NCBI RefSeq assembly: GCF_032884065.1
Contig: NC_088866.1
Location: 51,530,068 to 51,594,067, forward strand
Origin: Artemia franciscana
Taxonomy: Eukaryota > Arthropoda > Branchiopoda > Anostraca > Artemiidae
DNA length: 64,000 bases
Direction: 5' to 3'
Shown here: piece by piece, positions 33,250-64,000 of the stretch
How the letters are laid out: every line of letters begins with the position of its first letter
How positions within the stretch are numbered: position 1 is the first letter of the stretch
Made by a program: the position numbers and the translations under genes
The notes under the pieces: generated by a model
The model's input: only the letters and a program-made list of their open reading frames with translations
Told to the model about the DNA's origin: nothing
Database searches by the model: none

Positions 33250-36200
33250 TTACCAGTTGTCATTTTCTTCTCCTTCAGATACTTTCGAGGTTTATAGATA
33301 CCCCGGGGGATCTATCAACCTTTATTCATGACAAAACGGGCAATATTTTAAATGCTTGAATAATGCTTTTCATTTGGGACAAACTAAAAAAAGTTTTTTG
33401 TGCTTAAAGGAGTAAAAGAGGTAAAGGGATATATTTTGTGTTCTAATTTTTCTCGTTTTTGATAATATTATTTCTCTTCGGCTAGTTGCTTCTTTGCCAT
33501 TTTATTGCTACTGGTCACAAATTATATGAGCAAATTCACAAATTTGGGGGAATTCCCTGGGCTATGCCATTGATATTAAAATTGTGAATCAAATAGCAGA
33601 TAAAATATTTGTTTCTAGGATTTATTTTCAAAAAGAAGCAAATTTGTTAATTGTTTCTATACTTTATAAATCGCTTTTTTCGAAGACTGTTGCCAAATTA
33701 TGCCTTAACGAGTGAAAAGCTCAGTGAGCAAATATAAATTTCCGGAAGTTTTATGGGATATTTTTTATAGGCTTATTTTATTATGTTAGGGCTCTTTATC
33801 ATTTACACCCTCAAAACTTTTTTCAGAGGTTGCTAGTCTTCATACCAGTGTCAGGTTGGATGGAGGGGAGGGGTAAAAGGCGTTTTTTGCCATAAGTGTC
33901 TTGTCATAATTCGTTTTTTATATATTATAGTTAATACTGTAAGAACCGTGAGCTGATTAGTATTTATTTTTGTAAGCAAAATGATGTTATACATTTGGGA
34001 TGTATGACGTGACTCATTTGTGAGGGGCGAAGACCAAAACTGTTTGATAAAGAAAAAAAAAAAAATAAGAAACCAAGAAAACGATGGTGGTTTCAACCAG
34101 TTGAAAAAAAAGAAGCGAAAAGGGAAAAAAACAACATATTCGTAGGTGTGAAAGGTTACTCTCAAATGCTAAAAATAGATGGCACCTTGTCATTGATTGG
34201 GAGGGCTTTAAGCATTTTTTCACTGAATTTCGTTATTTTTTGGGGTACTATGAATCTTTATAGTTCTCAGTCTTCGAGGGTGACGAGATAGCTGCGCCAT
34301 GTCATCTTTTCTAAATGCCCTTAAACTCAAGCCTTGTTTAATAATTTTTATGGAAAGTAATATTTCGTTACCAAGATTTGTTTTTTTAACTCTGTTGTAA
34401 TTGGAATTATTTTTTGTGGTGTTTTAAGAAAAAAAATATAACTTTTAAAATTACCATGCTTATTGGTGGCTTATGAACCGGTAATTTCGTTTGTGCGGTT
34501 ATTTTTTTTTTGTATATGCTCTAGTCATTTGTAGTTGGTTATAATAAACGCTTCTACCTGATGGCTTATAAGTTATTTTTACTTTTTTGCTTTATGGATG
34601 AAGACAAAGGAAACTGGCACCAGTGCCGAAAAGAAAAACCGGGGATACCATCTTGCTTGTAGCGACTTTGTTACCCCAAAACTGCAGCATAGTTACCTTC
34701 CAGGTGTTTAAAAATGTAGGGGAGGTTAAAGAAACAAGAATTCTGTCCCCAGTGGGTTTGCCATCACAAAGTCAACTACGCTGCTTAACCTACCTGAATT
34801 TTCCCAGGGCTAGCCTAGACACACGCTATAAAAAACAAGAGCCGAGAGCTCATATGGCACTTGTGACGAGGTGGGAAGAGCCAATTTTCGCAATGTTAAT
34901 GTGCTGATGTCTTTTTTAAGGCTACCGACATAAGCACCACTGCACCACTTTGAATTTAAAAAAAGGGAATAGTTGTGGGAAAAGTCAAAGTCATGGCCAA
35001 TTGTAGAAAAAAGCCAAGACAGATTGTCCAATTAAGTGGGCAGCCCAGTCAAGGTTAATTTTACCCCTTTGATGGCCGTTGTTACTGTCTCCCATTTATG
35101 CTCCGTGCAAACGTGTCCCTTCACAATGCCGAACTAGAGTCGTACCTGTTGGAGGTTCTCGCTGGGGAACACACGCAGGTTGACTACGGGTTGACTTACA
35201 TGAAAATTTTCCTCTCCTGCATATCACTCCACAATGCTGAACTAGAGTCCACCCTCTCATGCTAATTCACGGTGGGTTGGGTTCAACCTGTTGGAGGTTC
35301 TAACAGGTTCATTCACGGTGGGGGAAGGGGGAAGCAGATATAGTGACAAATTTGGCAATCTATTTACAGCTGATTACCGCCAAAGAAATGAATATGAATG
35401 GAAATAAGAGTCCATAGGATATTTTTAAATACTTTTTCCTTTTTTTCGGATTAACCGTCCCTCCACTCCCTCCCCCCCCAGATGGTCAAATCAGGGATGC
35501 GACTATTTCTAATTAGTCTGGTCCGGTCCCTGATACGCCTGCCAACTTTCATCATCCTAGCTTATTTGCAAGTGCCCGAACTAGCAAAACCAGGACCAAC
35601 AGACTGACGGACAGAAATTGCGATCGGTATATGGCACTTGGCCAACGGGCAAGTCCCATAAAAATCAATAAAGGAAAACTCACGAACGCTATAAAATAGG
35701 AAAAATCTCCTTAAACAAAATTTAAATATATATAAAGGCTTCACGATGTGAACCTGAAATATTCGGACTTTTTCTTTTTTGCTATCTTACTACCAGTTTT
35801 AAAATATTGTCGACTTTATTCTTTATAAAGTATGCATAAAAAATGATTGCAAAATAGTTGGGTCTAGGGGGGTAAGCAGAAAACATATTGATTCAAAAAT
35901 ATCATGCACAATTATATCTATTTGTACTCTTTTTGGCAAATTTGGTTCTTTATCTTGGAACCAATAGGAAGTAAAAGAATTTTTTAGATTTTTACTATTA
36001 AATTTATGATTTTAATGAGCACATATGGACGGCACTCCTTTTATCTTCTCTGAAAGTTGGTTTTAATTTTCCTCCCATAAGATTTTCTAAATTTACTTTA
36101 CGTGCTATTACTGTATTTGTCGTTGCTGTTGATGACAGCAGTGAAGCGCGTCTTTATAATGGGTTATATAATCTTCTCCGAGCTGACCAGTTGCCTCTTC

Positions 36201-36809
36201 CCTTGCTCTTCCTTACAAATATTCCTAGCTCTACTAAAATGTTTTTACAGTGTTTTGCACATTAAAAAACTGAATTTGGAACTACCTGAATTGAAAACCG
36301 AATTTAGAATATTTGGAACTGCTTTACCTACTAAAAGTGAAACATAAACTTTAATGCTAAGGCGCGCTTGGAGCCTCAGTCCCTTTGTTTGCTAGAGTGG
36401 GGCTCAAGCAAAGCAAAGAAACAAAGCTAAAAAGTATACACTGAAAGTAATACAGACTGAAAATACGATGTTATAATAGGAGACTGTTAATCTGAGTTTC
36501 AAGCATTGGGTAGTTCTTTCTTACAATAGGAATCCCCCCTCCTCCTGTACAGCTAACACATTGGAACATTCATATGGTATTCTCAGATCCCCACACTCAT
36601 CTCATGCCATGTGATGCTGGGGAAACAGGTTACTAAACTCGCTGAGAAAGTAGGGGACCAAAGATCTTAGAAGGAGCTATTAACCATAAAAACCAAAAAG
36701 TTTTTTTTAGAATAGCAGAAAAAAAGGATGGTCTAATATCCATTTTTAAACGATCTTAAAACCATTGATATTCCAAAAAATAAAGTAACTGCTGTTTTTT
36801 AAAACCACA
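33250..36809. other. Convergent intergenic region
   Basis: Separates the 3' ends of UROS (+) and RAB5IF (-). It includes the UROS 3' UTR, whose end I cannot fix. It also holds repeat-like DNA at 34620-35340 and a piece near 35585-35660 (GACGGACAGAAATTGCGAT, ATGGCACTTGGCCAA) that recurs in diverged form near 54050-54100. No gene supported. Confidence 0.45.
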
Positions 36810-36815
36810 TTTATT
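36810..36815 (-). terminator. Probable RAB5IF polyadenylation signal
   Basis: The minus strand has AATAAA here, about 84 bp downstream of the stop codon at 36899, which is a typical spacing for a short 3' UTR. Confidence 0.5.
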
Positions 36816-36898
36816 TCTTCTTCAAAACATCAAAACAATGTCACACACAACCCTTTGCACTGGGCCACTCAGAGATCTTACAAACAGTTTCAAGTATT

Positions 36899-56568
<19,670 letters not shown>

Positions 56569-56841
56569 TTTTTGCCATTAATAATTATTTCTTCTAAAAA
56601 AGTACTATATACCGGACAGTACAATTGCCACGTACTCATTTTGGAATTTAGGTCTATCTGGAGAACTTCATTCATGTCAAGTAAACGACAGTGGCTGTCA
56701 ATGCAGACCTATCCGAATAGAATAAAGCAGAAAAATTTACTTTCTGGACAAAATTGAGATGGGTAACAGTGGGAGCACTAAGAAAGTTACTGTTGAGAGG
56801 GATGAGCAAGGAGTAATAAAAGTGAGTTAATAATAAGATTT

Positions 56842-57425
56842 TTTTCTATCTCAGGAAGGGGTTAGGTTAGGAAACTGAAACTTTCAGGGATTGGTCTACA
56901 GGCTAAAGTATATCCCAGGATGGTATTTTAAAGTACCCATCTCCATTTATTCTCCCTCTAGAGAGCCCTGAAATTTTCTTACATGACAGGTCTATACCTA
57001 TTGAAATTTTGACAATAATATTTTATTTAAATTTTCTGTTACCACTTGTTTTTTCTCTGCCTTTAGTTCTGGAAATACAATTCCTGTTTTTTGAGTAGAT
57101 TATTGAGCCATATCAATGTTTCTTTAATAAAAATTTAGTAAATGTATTTTCATATCTTTAAAACCTTATAAATTAGGATTGAGCAAAGTTGTGAAACTGA
57201 AAACAATTTTATTATACTTCATTCAAGTAGAAGATCTCTTTTGCAAGGTTTCACTTTTATAAAACATATTTTGAAGGTGATTGAAAGTTAGGGCCCTCTA
57301 GAGGGAGGAGTAGAGGTAGATACTTCAAAATACTTTCCTGGGACTTACTTTAGCCTGTAGACCCATCCCTGAAAGTTTCATTTTCCTAATCTAACCCCTT
57401 TTTGAGAAAGCAAGAAGGCAATCAA
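56842..57425. mobile_element. Long-TIR element C
   Basis: The left part (TTCTATCTCAGGAAGGGGTT, CTTTCAGGGATTGGTCTACA) and right part (TAGACCCATCCCTGAAAG, then TTTTTGAGAAAGCAAGAAGG) are inverted, with the same interior as element A. The outermost ~15 bp of each terminus are missing or diverged. It lies in the region immediately upstream of RAB5IF exon 1. Confidence 0.65.
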
Positions 57426-58195
57426 TGTATCCTAGCTGTTTACAAAACTCTGCAGATTCTATATATTTTCTTTAAAATTGTCTAAAGTAGGCCTAATGCT
57501 GGATTGTCATTGCTCTAAGTAGCATAAGCCATGGGATTTTGCTTGGGTCTCTTCATATTGAAACATAAGTATGACTTTTAATATTCCAATAAAAGGTTTA
57601 TAATTAAGCAAAGATTTTGAATTGGTAGTTTTTGCCACTAAAAACACATATTTCATAAGTTTCACACAATTGAAACTGCACACATCTTTGAATTGAACAT
57701 GTATGGCCAATTTCTAATATAATCAATGATCATATTTCCAATTTATGCTGTTTTTCAAGTTTAAGCTATAATAAATTATTATAGTTATTTACAGTAAGGT
57801 TAGGTCAAAAAGGGCTTAAATTTGATTTGTAATAGATATAATTATTATATTCATAGAACATAAAAAAGGCATCAAGTGGTATGTTCACTTTATTAGTAAG
57901 TTAATAATATGAAGTCATATATTTACCTGGCCTTAGAAAAGTCCATAGAAAAGTAACATAATGATTGATGAATATTTATTTCAAAAGCTGAAGATTAAAG
58001 AACAGAAAATTGATAGATTGATATTTCCTGCATATTATATAAAGTAAGAACTCGTCATTGGATTCATTGCATACTGCATACATTATAGCCTTCTGATATC
58101 TGTATTATATTATATTATATATAGTATATATTTATTTATTAATTAACCCCTATTTATTTATTAATATTATAATTATTGTGCAATTTATGTTTATT
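57426..58195. other. AT-rich DNA upstream of RAB5IF
   Basis: No gene supported. 58015-58055 resembles 60480-60515 on the far side of the LINE. Confidence 0.4.
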
Positions 58196-58347
<152 letters not shown>

Positions 58348-58377
58348 CATTATTATACATTTACATTTATTTATTAT

Positions 58378-60455
58378 ACATTATTATCTTACTTTATTAC
58401 CTTACCTTAAATTACCTTAAATTGCAGCTTGGAGTGGTATAAGGATTATCCATCCTTGTGATGCTCCATGAGAAAAAAAAGAATTCGGTTGGTGTAGATT
58501 GTGGCTATTAGATTAGACTCTTGTGGAGGACTCTGCAGCTTCCCAATTGTAAAGGAACTCCTGGCAGAGCCATTCCCTATCAAGGTGGGACTTGAACATG
58601 TCAATTGAAGTAGCAGAAACTGTTTCTTCAGAGAGCTGGTTCCACATATTGATGATTCTTTGGCTGAAGAAGTGACTTCTATGTCTACTCGTGGAATGCT
58701 GCATGGAGAGCTTCAAAGAATGTCCTCTAGTACCAGAATGCAAGGGCTGTGCAAAGAGACCGGGAAGGGTATTTTTAGAGAGGATTTTTTTGGTTAAAAT
58801 AATGTCACCCCTTTTCCGTCGGTATGTCAGCATTGGCAGCTTCAAACGATGTAGTCTTTCTTCATATGGAAATTTATTCATGTTGGCAACCATCTTAGTG
58901 GCACGACGCTGGACATCCTCAAGCAACTTCCTATCTTTTTTGAAGAAAGGGGCTGCCAATGACATTCCAACCTCCAGGCGTGGACGTACAAGCGCCTTAT
59001 ATAACTTCATAAGAACTCTAGGGTGTCGGCTGGAGATGGTTCTTTTTATGATACCGAGGGTTTTATTTGCAGAAGATGAAACAGACTTAGCATGGCTGCT
59101 AAACTTTAATTGGTGATCTACAATAACCCCAAGATCTCTTTCATTGGAAACAGCAGAAAGGAAGTTGTCTTGAAGGAAATACTTATGATGCTTGTTATTT
59201 TTTCCAAAATGAATTACATGGCATTTGTCAACATTGAAAGTCAGAAGCCACATGTTAGCCCATCTTACTAGACTATCAAGATCTGTTTGAATTGATTGCT
59301 GGTCAGAGGGAGTAGCCGCTTTTCCAACTAGTTTTGAGTCATCAGCATAAAGGGTAATAAGATTTGAAAGAAGGGTGGGTAATTCGTTAATATAGAAGTT
59401 GAAAAGTGTTGGTCCAAGAATAGTGCCCTGGGGCACGCCACTTAATACAGTTGTGGGAGAAGAGAAATGAGGAGTTCCTTGCAAATCAAAAACTCTGACA
59501 CTCTGTGATCTTTCAGAAAGGAAGCCCCTAATCCACTGTACAACACCTTCGTTGACACCTGCAGCCCTCAATTTGATTATGAGGAATTCATGACAAACTT
59601 TGTTGAATGCTTTGGACAGATCAAGAAGAATCATGTCAACAGGAAAACCCTCATCAAGCAGTGTAGTCACTAATTCATATGTTTGGATAAGGTTAGTGTC
59701 CACAGATCTACCAGATATGAAACCATGTTGTGATGTGGAAAGGATATTATTGACCTCAAGATGTTCAATTAGAGCTTTATTAACAAATCTCTCAAGCACC
59801 TTAACAACTGCAGAGGTGATGCTTATGGGACGGTAATTCTCTGCTGAGTCTCTTCGTCCCTTTTTATGGATCGGGGTTATATAAGATGTTTTCCAATCAT
59901 GCGGTAGGTCCCCATTTTGAAGAGATAACTGGAACAGCATGCACAGGGGGTAGCTGAGAGCTTTTCGACACTCCCTAAGAAGACGTGGATGAACACTGTC
60001 TGGTCCCTTTGACTTATTTACATCAAGCTTCTCAAGGCTATTGAAAACCATTAATTCACCTACTGACAAATCAGGCATAGGGAAAAGCACTTCATACAAT
60101 GGAGGATCTGGTGAGGAGGTGCCTGAATTTTGGGTAAAGGCAGAAGCAAATTGTGCATTTAGAATGTCGGCCTTATCTATTGGAGATGAGTATAATACAC
60201 TGTGGTCAACAAGGTCAGGAATAGTATGATGATTTGGGTTTTTAGAAGAGACATGTCTCCAAAAAGATTTTGGGTTTAACTTGATCTCAGAAGCCAAATT
60301 TTCCTCGTAGGCAGATTTCAGTTTTTTTTACAGAATCTGTTACACGATTCCGTATTGCCTTATAAAATGACAGGGTCTCCTGGTTCCTCTTCTTCACATA
60401 CCGTTTCCAAGCTCTAGATTTCTGGTTAATCAGCTTCTTAACTTCCTTATAAAGC
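58378..60455 (-). mobile_element. 5'-truncated LINE with largely intact RT
   Basis: Reading leftward, the copy starts inside ORF2 (KLINQKSRAWKRYVKKRNQE near 60440-60390) and ends in an AAGGTAA/TAAGGTAAT tail at about 58378-58425. Neither the endonuclease nor ORF1 is present, the common result of incomplete target-primed reverse transcription. It is much better preserved than its relative at 42.5-43.8 kb and so probably younger. Confidence 0.88.
58513..60297 (-). pseudogene. LINE reverse transcriptase, 594-codon open frame
   Basis: The RT has YITPIHKKGRRDSAENYRPI (fingers), MILLDLSKAFNKVCHEFLI (motif A), GVPQGTILGPTLFNFYINE (motif B) and ITLYADDSKLVG (motif C, the intact YADD box). Then come VDKCHVIHFG and RDLGVIVDHQLKFSSHAKS, and the C-terminal domain SRHPRVLMKLYKALVRPRLE, VQRRATK and VSATSIDMFKSHLDREW. 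All catalytic Asp residues are present, although AFN replaces the usual AFD after motif A. Upstream coding is separated by a frameshift in an eight-T run (60322-60329). Without endonuclease it cannot move by itself. The family resembles CR1/L2/Jockey-type RTs; I do not assign the clade. Confidence 0.88.
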
Positions 60456-61082
60456 AAGAAAAAAAGAAATTTGATTCATTGATACTTGCTGTATATTATA
60501 TTAAGTAAGACTCCCATTATTTTTTGGTTAATTTTTTGTGTAGCCTAGGGCTGTATGAAAATATTAAAGTAGGGTGTAAGGCCATGCCTTATACTTCAAC
60601 TATCATTTCTTGCCTCTACACTAAATTTTAGTTTCTGATTCTTGCTTTTCAATTATTTTAAAGTATGTATAATCAAAGCTAAACACACATTTTTCAAACT
60701 GCTGGACAATTTCACTCTCCTTTGTTCCATGATACATGGTATATATGTCTCACTCAATCTACCACTTTTTGAGATAAAATCAATAGATATGATGCACCCA
60801 TTTTGCTGCATTTGAACTTTTACACTGAATGATGATTTTACAGGACCTTTAGTCAGTATTAACAAACTTAAAGTCAAAAAAAGTTTTTTTTTTTATAAAA
60901 AAAAAATTCTCTGAGAAATATTTTGACAACAGTGTCAAGCATGTTCAAACTTTTTGGGATCATAAAAATTGGTAAAATGCATGTTAAGGGGTAGTCTTCA
61001 TCTAGCATCCAACATATGAGGATCTTGTGTTGCTGACTGTTGAGCCAAGTTTTTCAGCCAGGCCATTAACCATTAAAATACA
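60456..61082. other. AT-rich spacer
   Basis: No gene supported. A T10 run and an A-run occur near 60880-60905. This may hold the 5' UTR of the zinc-finger ORF. Confidence 0.4.
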
Positions 61083-61655
61083 ATGGTTAGACAAAGACTA
61101 GTTTGTTCAGAATGTAGGCTGAAAGTAGTGAAATGTGGAGAGTGCAATTGCTTTTTTCATGCAGGAGTGGAAAAGTGTGCCAGAATTGATACAGCCAATT
61201 GGATTGAGAGCTGGTGTTGTCCTTACTGCTCCTCTAAGAAAATACCAATCAATCAGTTAAATTCTTTAAATTCACCAGTTATATCTTCACCTTGCACCTC
61301 TTGTTCTCCAAATTCAAGAGCTAGGATTTTTAGTTTATTAAAAGAGCTTAAATTGCCAGTACTCCCCCCTATGCAGAAGGTGAATCCAACCTCTTTCTAT
61401 TTACAATATGAAGTGACCCCCCCTCTCTTAGGGTTTCTTGTCAGGCTGTTTTTTTCTGTTGACCCATCCTATATTTTTAACACCACCATTGGAAAACTGT
61501 GCACCTGCTTGTGTGAGGCATCAGTTCAGACTGAACCTTACTCATATGTTGCCAGTGAAAATTTAATGTATCCAAATCCCTGTGCTAAAGATTTTGCTTG
61601 TCAGACTTATCTTGATATTCTTAAACCATTAAAAGACAGACAAGAAAAGTTATGA
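61083..61655 (+). CDS. PHD-like C4HC3 zinc-finger ORF, host gene or LINE ORF1
   Basis: The 190-codon ORF starts MVRQRLVCSECRLKVVKCGE. The zinc ligands follow the C4HC3 pattern: CSEC, CGEC, H in FFHAGVEKC, then W and CCPYC before residue 51. The rest is Ser/Pro-rich (SPVISSPCTSCSPNSRAR), then LLKELKLPVLPP, a hydrophobic stretch (PPLLGFLVRLFFSVDPSYIF) and SVQTEPYS...FACQTYLDILK before the stop. N-terminal PHD-like fingers are known in ORF1 proteins of CR1-type LINEs as well as in chromatin readers. The location among LINEs and the missing partner exons favour a LINE ORF1, but I cannot decide. The ORF has no breaks. Confidence 0.5.
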   Translation: MVRQRLVCSECRLKVVKCGECNCFFHAGVEKCARIDTANWIESWCCPYCSSKKIPINQLNSLNSPVISSPCTSCSPNSRARIFSLLKELKLPVLPPMQKVNPTSFYLQYEVTPPLLGFLVRLFFSVDPSYIFNTTIGKLCTCLCEASVQTEPYSYVASENLMYPNPCAKDFACQTYLDILKPLKDRQEKL

Positions 61656-61812
61656 AGCTATATTGGTACCATTATTTCTGAAGCCCTATCTGCAACTCAT
61701 AACAGTGACATAACAAAGAACAATAAGTCAATCAAGTGAAAATAAAAAATTCAGAAAATTTATATTGCACTTTGTAAATTCGTTTGGGGGTGTTCAAACT
61801 AGTGATGAACCA

Positions 61813-63880
61813 GGTGATTAGCAATGACATTGACCAGATTAGTCAAGTTAATAATGTTGAAATGAAATCAATTATTCATGAACATAAAAATCCTACTGAC
61901 AAATCTTCTATTACTATGGTAGAGGATCAACCTCCCAAATACAGGAATAACTTAATGGCTTCTGGTTGTATGCTGAATTTGAAAGAAGATAATGACACCT
62001 TTGTTTTAAAGACAAATAAGGTTGCTGCAAAATCCTATGCAGATATAGAAACTGTTTATGAGAAAGTTGTGGCAAATGGAAGAATTGGCTGAATAAAAAA
62101 TGATGATCTGCATGTAATTTAAAATTAAAAGACAAAAACCAGTTTGCAAGGATTTCTGGCATGCAGAATGTAACCATAGAAGAAGATGTAACCAGCTCCA
62201 TATTTTTCTGACAGGTTTTTGCCATAAGATTTTGTGCTTGTTTGACCATGTTTCAATTTCTTCTGTTTTTATGTTCAGTTGTTGTTTTGGTTGTAAATTC
62301 ATTTGAGAGGTGAAGGGTGTTCAAACCAGGTGATTAGCAATGACATTGACCAGAATGGTCAAGTTATTAATGTTGAAATGAAATCAATTATTCATGAACA
62401 TAAAAATCCCACTGACAAATCTTCTATTACTATGGTAGAGGATCAACCTCCCAAATACAGGAATAACTTAATGGCTTCTGGTTGTATGCTGAATTTGAAA
62501 GAAGATAATGACACCTTTGTTTTAAAGAGAAATAAGATTGCTGCAAAATCCTATGCAGATATAGAAACTGTTTATGAGAAAGTTGTGGCAAATGGAAGAA
62601 TTGGCTGAATAAAAAATGATGATCTGCATGTAATTTAAAATTAAAAGACAAAAACCAGTTTGCAAGGATTTCTTGCATGCAGAATGTAACTATGGAAGAA
62701 GATGTAATCAGCTCCATATTTGTAAATATTTTTCTGACAGGTTTTTGCCATAAGATTTTGTGCTTGTTTGACCATGTTTCAATTTCTTCTGTTTTTATGT
62801 TCAGTTGTTGTTTTGGTTGTAAATTCATTCGAGAGGTGAAGGGTGTTCAAACCAGGTGATTAGCAATGACATTGACCAGAATGGTCAAGTTATTAATGTT
62901 GAAATGAAATCAATTATTCATGAACATAAAAATCCCACTGACAAATCTTCTATTACTATGGTAGAGGATCAACCTCCCAAATACAGGAATAACTTAATGG
63001 CTTCTGGTTGTATGCTGAATTTGAAAGAAGATAATGACACCTTTGTTTTAAAGAGAAATAAGATTGCTGCAAAATCCTATGCAGATATAGAAACTGTTTA
63101 TGAGAAAGTTGTGGCAAATGGAAGAATTGGCTGAATAAAAAATGATGATCTGCATGTAATTTAAAATTAAAAGACAAAAACCAGTTTGCAAGGATTTCTT
63201 GCATGCAGAATGTAACCATGGAAGAAGATGTAATCTGCTCCATATTTGTAAATATTTTTCTGACAGGTTTTTGCCATAAGATTTTGTGCTTGTTTGACCA
63301 TGTTTCAATTTCTTCTGTTTTTATGTTCAGTTGTTGTTTTGGTTGTAAATTCATTTGAGAGGTGAAGGGTGTTCAAACCAGGTGATTAGCAATGACATTG
63401 ACCTGAATGGTCAAGTTATTAATGTTGAAATGAAATCAATTATTCATGAACATAAAAATCCCACTGACAAATCTTCTATTACTATGGTAGAGGATCAACC
63501 TCCCAAATACAGGAATAACTTAATGGCTTCTGATTGTATGCTGAATTTGAAAGAAGATAATGACACCTTTGTTTTAAAGAGAAACAAGGTTGCTGCAAAA
63601 TCCTATGCAGGTATAGAAACTGTTTATGAGAAAGTTGTGGCAAATGAAAGTGAAGGAAATGGAAGAATTGGCTGGGGAAAAATGGTGATCTGCATGTAAT
63701 TCAAAATTAAAAGACAAAACCAGTTTGCAAGGATTTTTTGCATGCAAAATGTAACCATGGAAGAAGGTGTAATCAGCTCCATATTTGTAAATATTTTCTG
63801 ACAGGTTTTTGCCATAAGATTTTGTGCTTGTTTGACCATGTTTCTATTTGTTCTGTTTTTATGTTGGGTTATTGCTTTGG
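61813..63880 (+). repeat. Four ~525-bp tandem units each carrying a ~90-codon ORF
   Basis: Units begin at GGTGATTAGCAATGACATTG at 61813, 62329, 62854 and 63381 (periods 516, 525, 527). Each contains one open frame: NVEMKSIIHEHKNPTDKSSI, TMVEDQPPKYRNN, MLNLKEDNDTFVLK and SYADIETVYEKVVANGRIG, then a stop in the first three units. Units 2 and 3 differ at only a few bases. The fourth has an inserted SEGN and a changed end. Between ORFs lies a ~250-bp non-coding part ending TTGTAAATTCATT.GAGAGG. The array follows the zinc-finger ORF by ~160 bp and may be amplified from its continuation. Confidence 0.85.
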
Positions 63881-64000
63881 TTGTGACAACTATCATGTTT
63901 TTATCCCAAAGTCTTTTTGTAGGTTGTTCTCTAAGCCACAAGCTAAACCTTTGCATGGGCACAATGGTAGTACTAAGAATTTGACAAAAAAACAGGGATA
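63881..64000. other. Flank of the tandem array, cut by the window edge
   Basis: After the fourth unit the sequence diverges from the repeat (from about 63875). No feature is recognised before the window ends. Confidence 0.4.

Noticed and set aside
34623-34907. 94-codon ORF on the + strand
   Set aside because: No recognisable motif; lies in intergenic repeat-like DNA between two convergent genes.
36102-36347. 81-codon ORF on the + strand
   Set aside because: Composition is like random AT-rich DNA; no motif, splice context or homologue recognised.
58691-59836. + strand ORFs over the LINE at 58.5-60.3 kb
   Set aside because: They are antisense to the well-supported RT frame.
61914-63962. Minus-strand ORFs over the 525-bp units
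   Set aside because: Shadows of the conserved + strand frame; the + strand frame starts with ATG and has more protein-like composition.

Overview
This is eukaryotic, AT-rich, animal genomic DNA: mostly transposons and satellites, with small pieces of two intron-rich host genes. The two-ORF and RTE-type LINEs, Helitrons, fold-back elements and very long (TA)n tracts suggest an arthropod. The general feel of the repeats is crustacean (possibly a brine shrimp), but that is an impression and not proven from the sequence.

Host genes. (1) Uroporphyrinogen-III synthase (UROS, haem pathway) lies on the + strand as four exons (8755-8976, 15121-15293, 30144-30239, 33130-33249) that splice in phase. 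The exon for the first ~60 residues is not visible and is probably upstream of the window. (2) A RAB5IF/OPTI (Rab5ip family) gene lies on the - strand, complete in three exons (56568-56482, 40922-40819, 37070-36899) and 120 codons long. The two genes converge tail to tail, about 3.6 kb apart, and their introns hold most of the repeats. (3) A C4HC3 (PHD-like) zinc-finger ORF at 61083-61655 is followed by four ~525-bp tandem units; it may be a LINE ORF1 rather than a host gene. (4) A possible signal-peptide-bearing first exon runs off the left edge on the - strand (156-1).

Layout. 0.6-4.4 kb: nearly full-length LINE with ORF1 and ORF2. 4.4-6.5 kb: a second LINE whose ORF2 linker has become a ~200-bp tandem array. 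6.6-7.3 kb: RTE LINE endonuclease scraps in both orientations. 7.6-8.15 kb: a 66/79-bp minisatellite. 9.2-11.9 kb: an RTE LINE whose endonuclease core is amplified about nine-fold in place. 16.9-19 kb: fold-back elements and a tRNA-derived SINE. 19-29.9 kb: a dense Helitron cluster in both orientations, with helicase remnants, tRNA-like modules, A-rich tracts, GC-rich terminal hairpins ending CTAG and (TA)n arrays. 42.4-43.8 and 58.2-60.5 kb: two - strand copies of one LINE family, both ending beside (TA)n. 46.4-49.2 kb: a decayed LINE RT segment duplicated in tandem, one copy split by a 1.3-kb insertion. 49.4-57.4 kb: a family of long-TIR elements, including a self-insertion with 8-bp target duplication and a 4.5-kb inverted repeat with ~1.6-kb arms.

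The most distinctive theme is local tandem amplification of internal LINE ORF2 segments: two multi-copy arrays sit collinearly inside otherwise recognisable LINE copies, and a third LINE segment is duplicated. All calls come from reading motifs and repeats by eye; no search was run.
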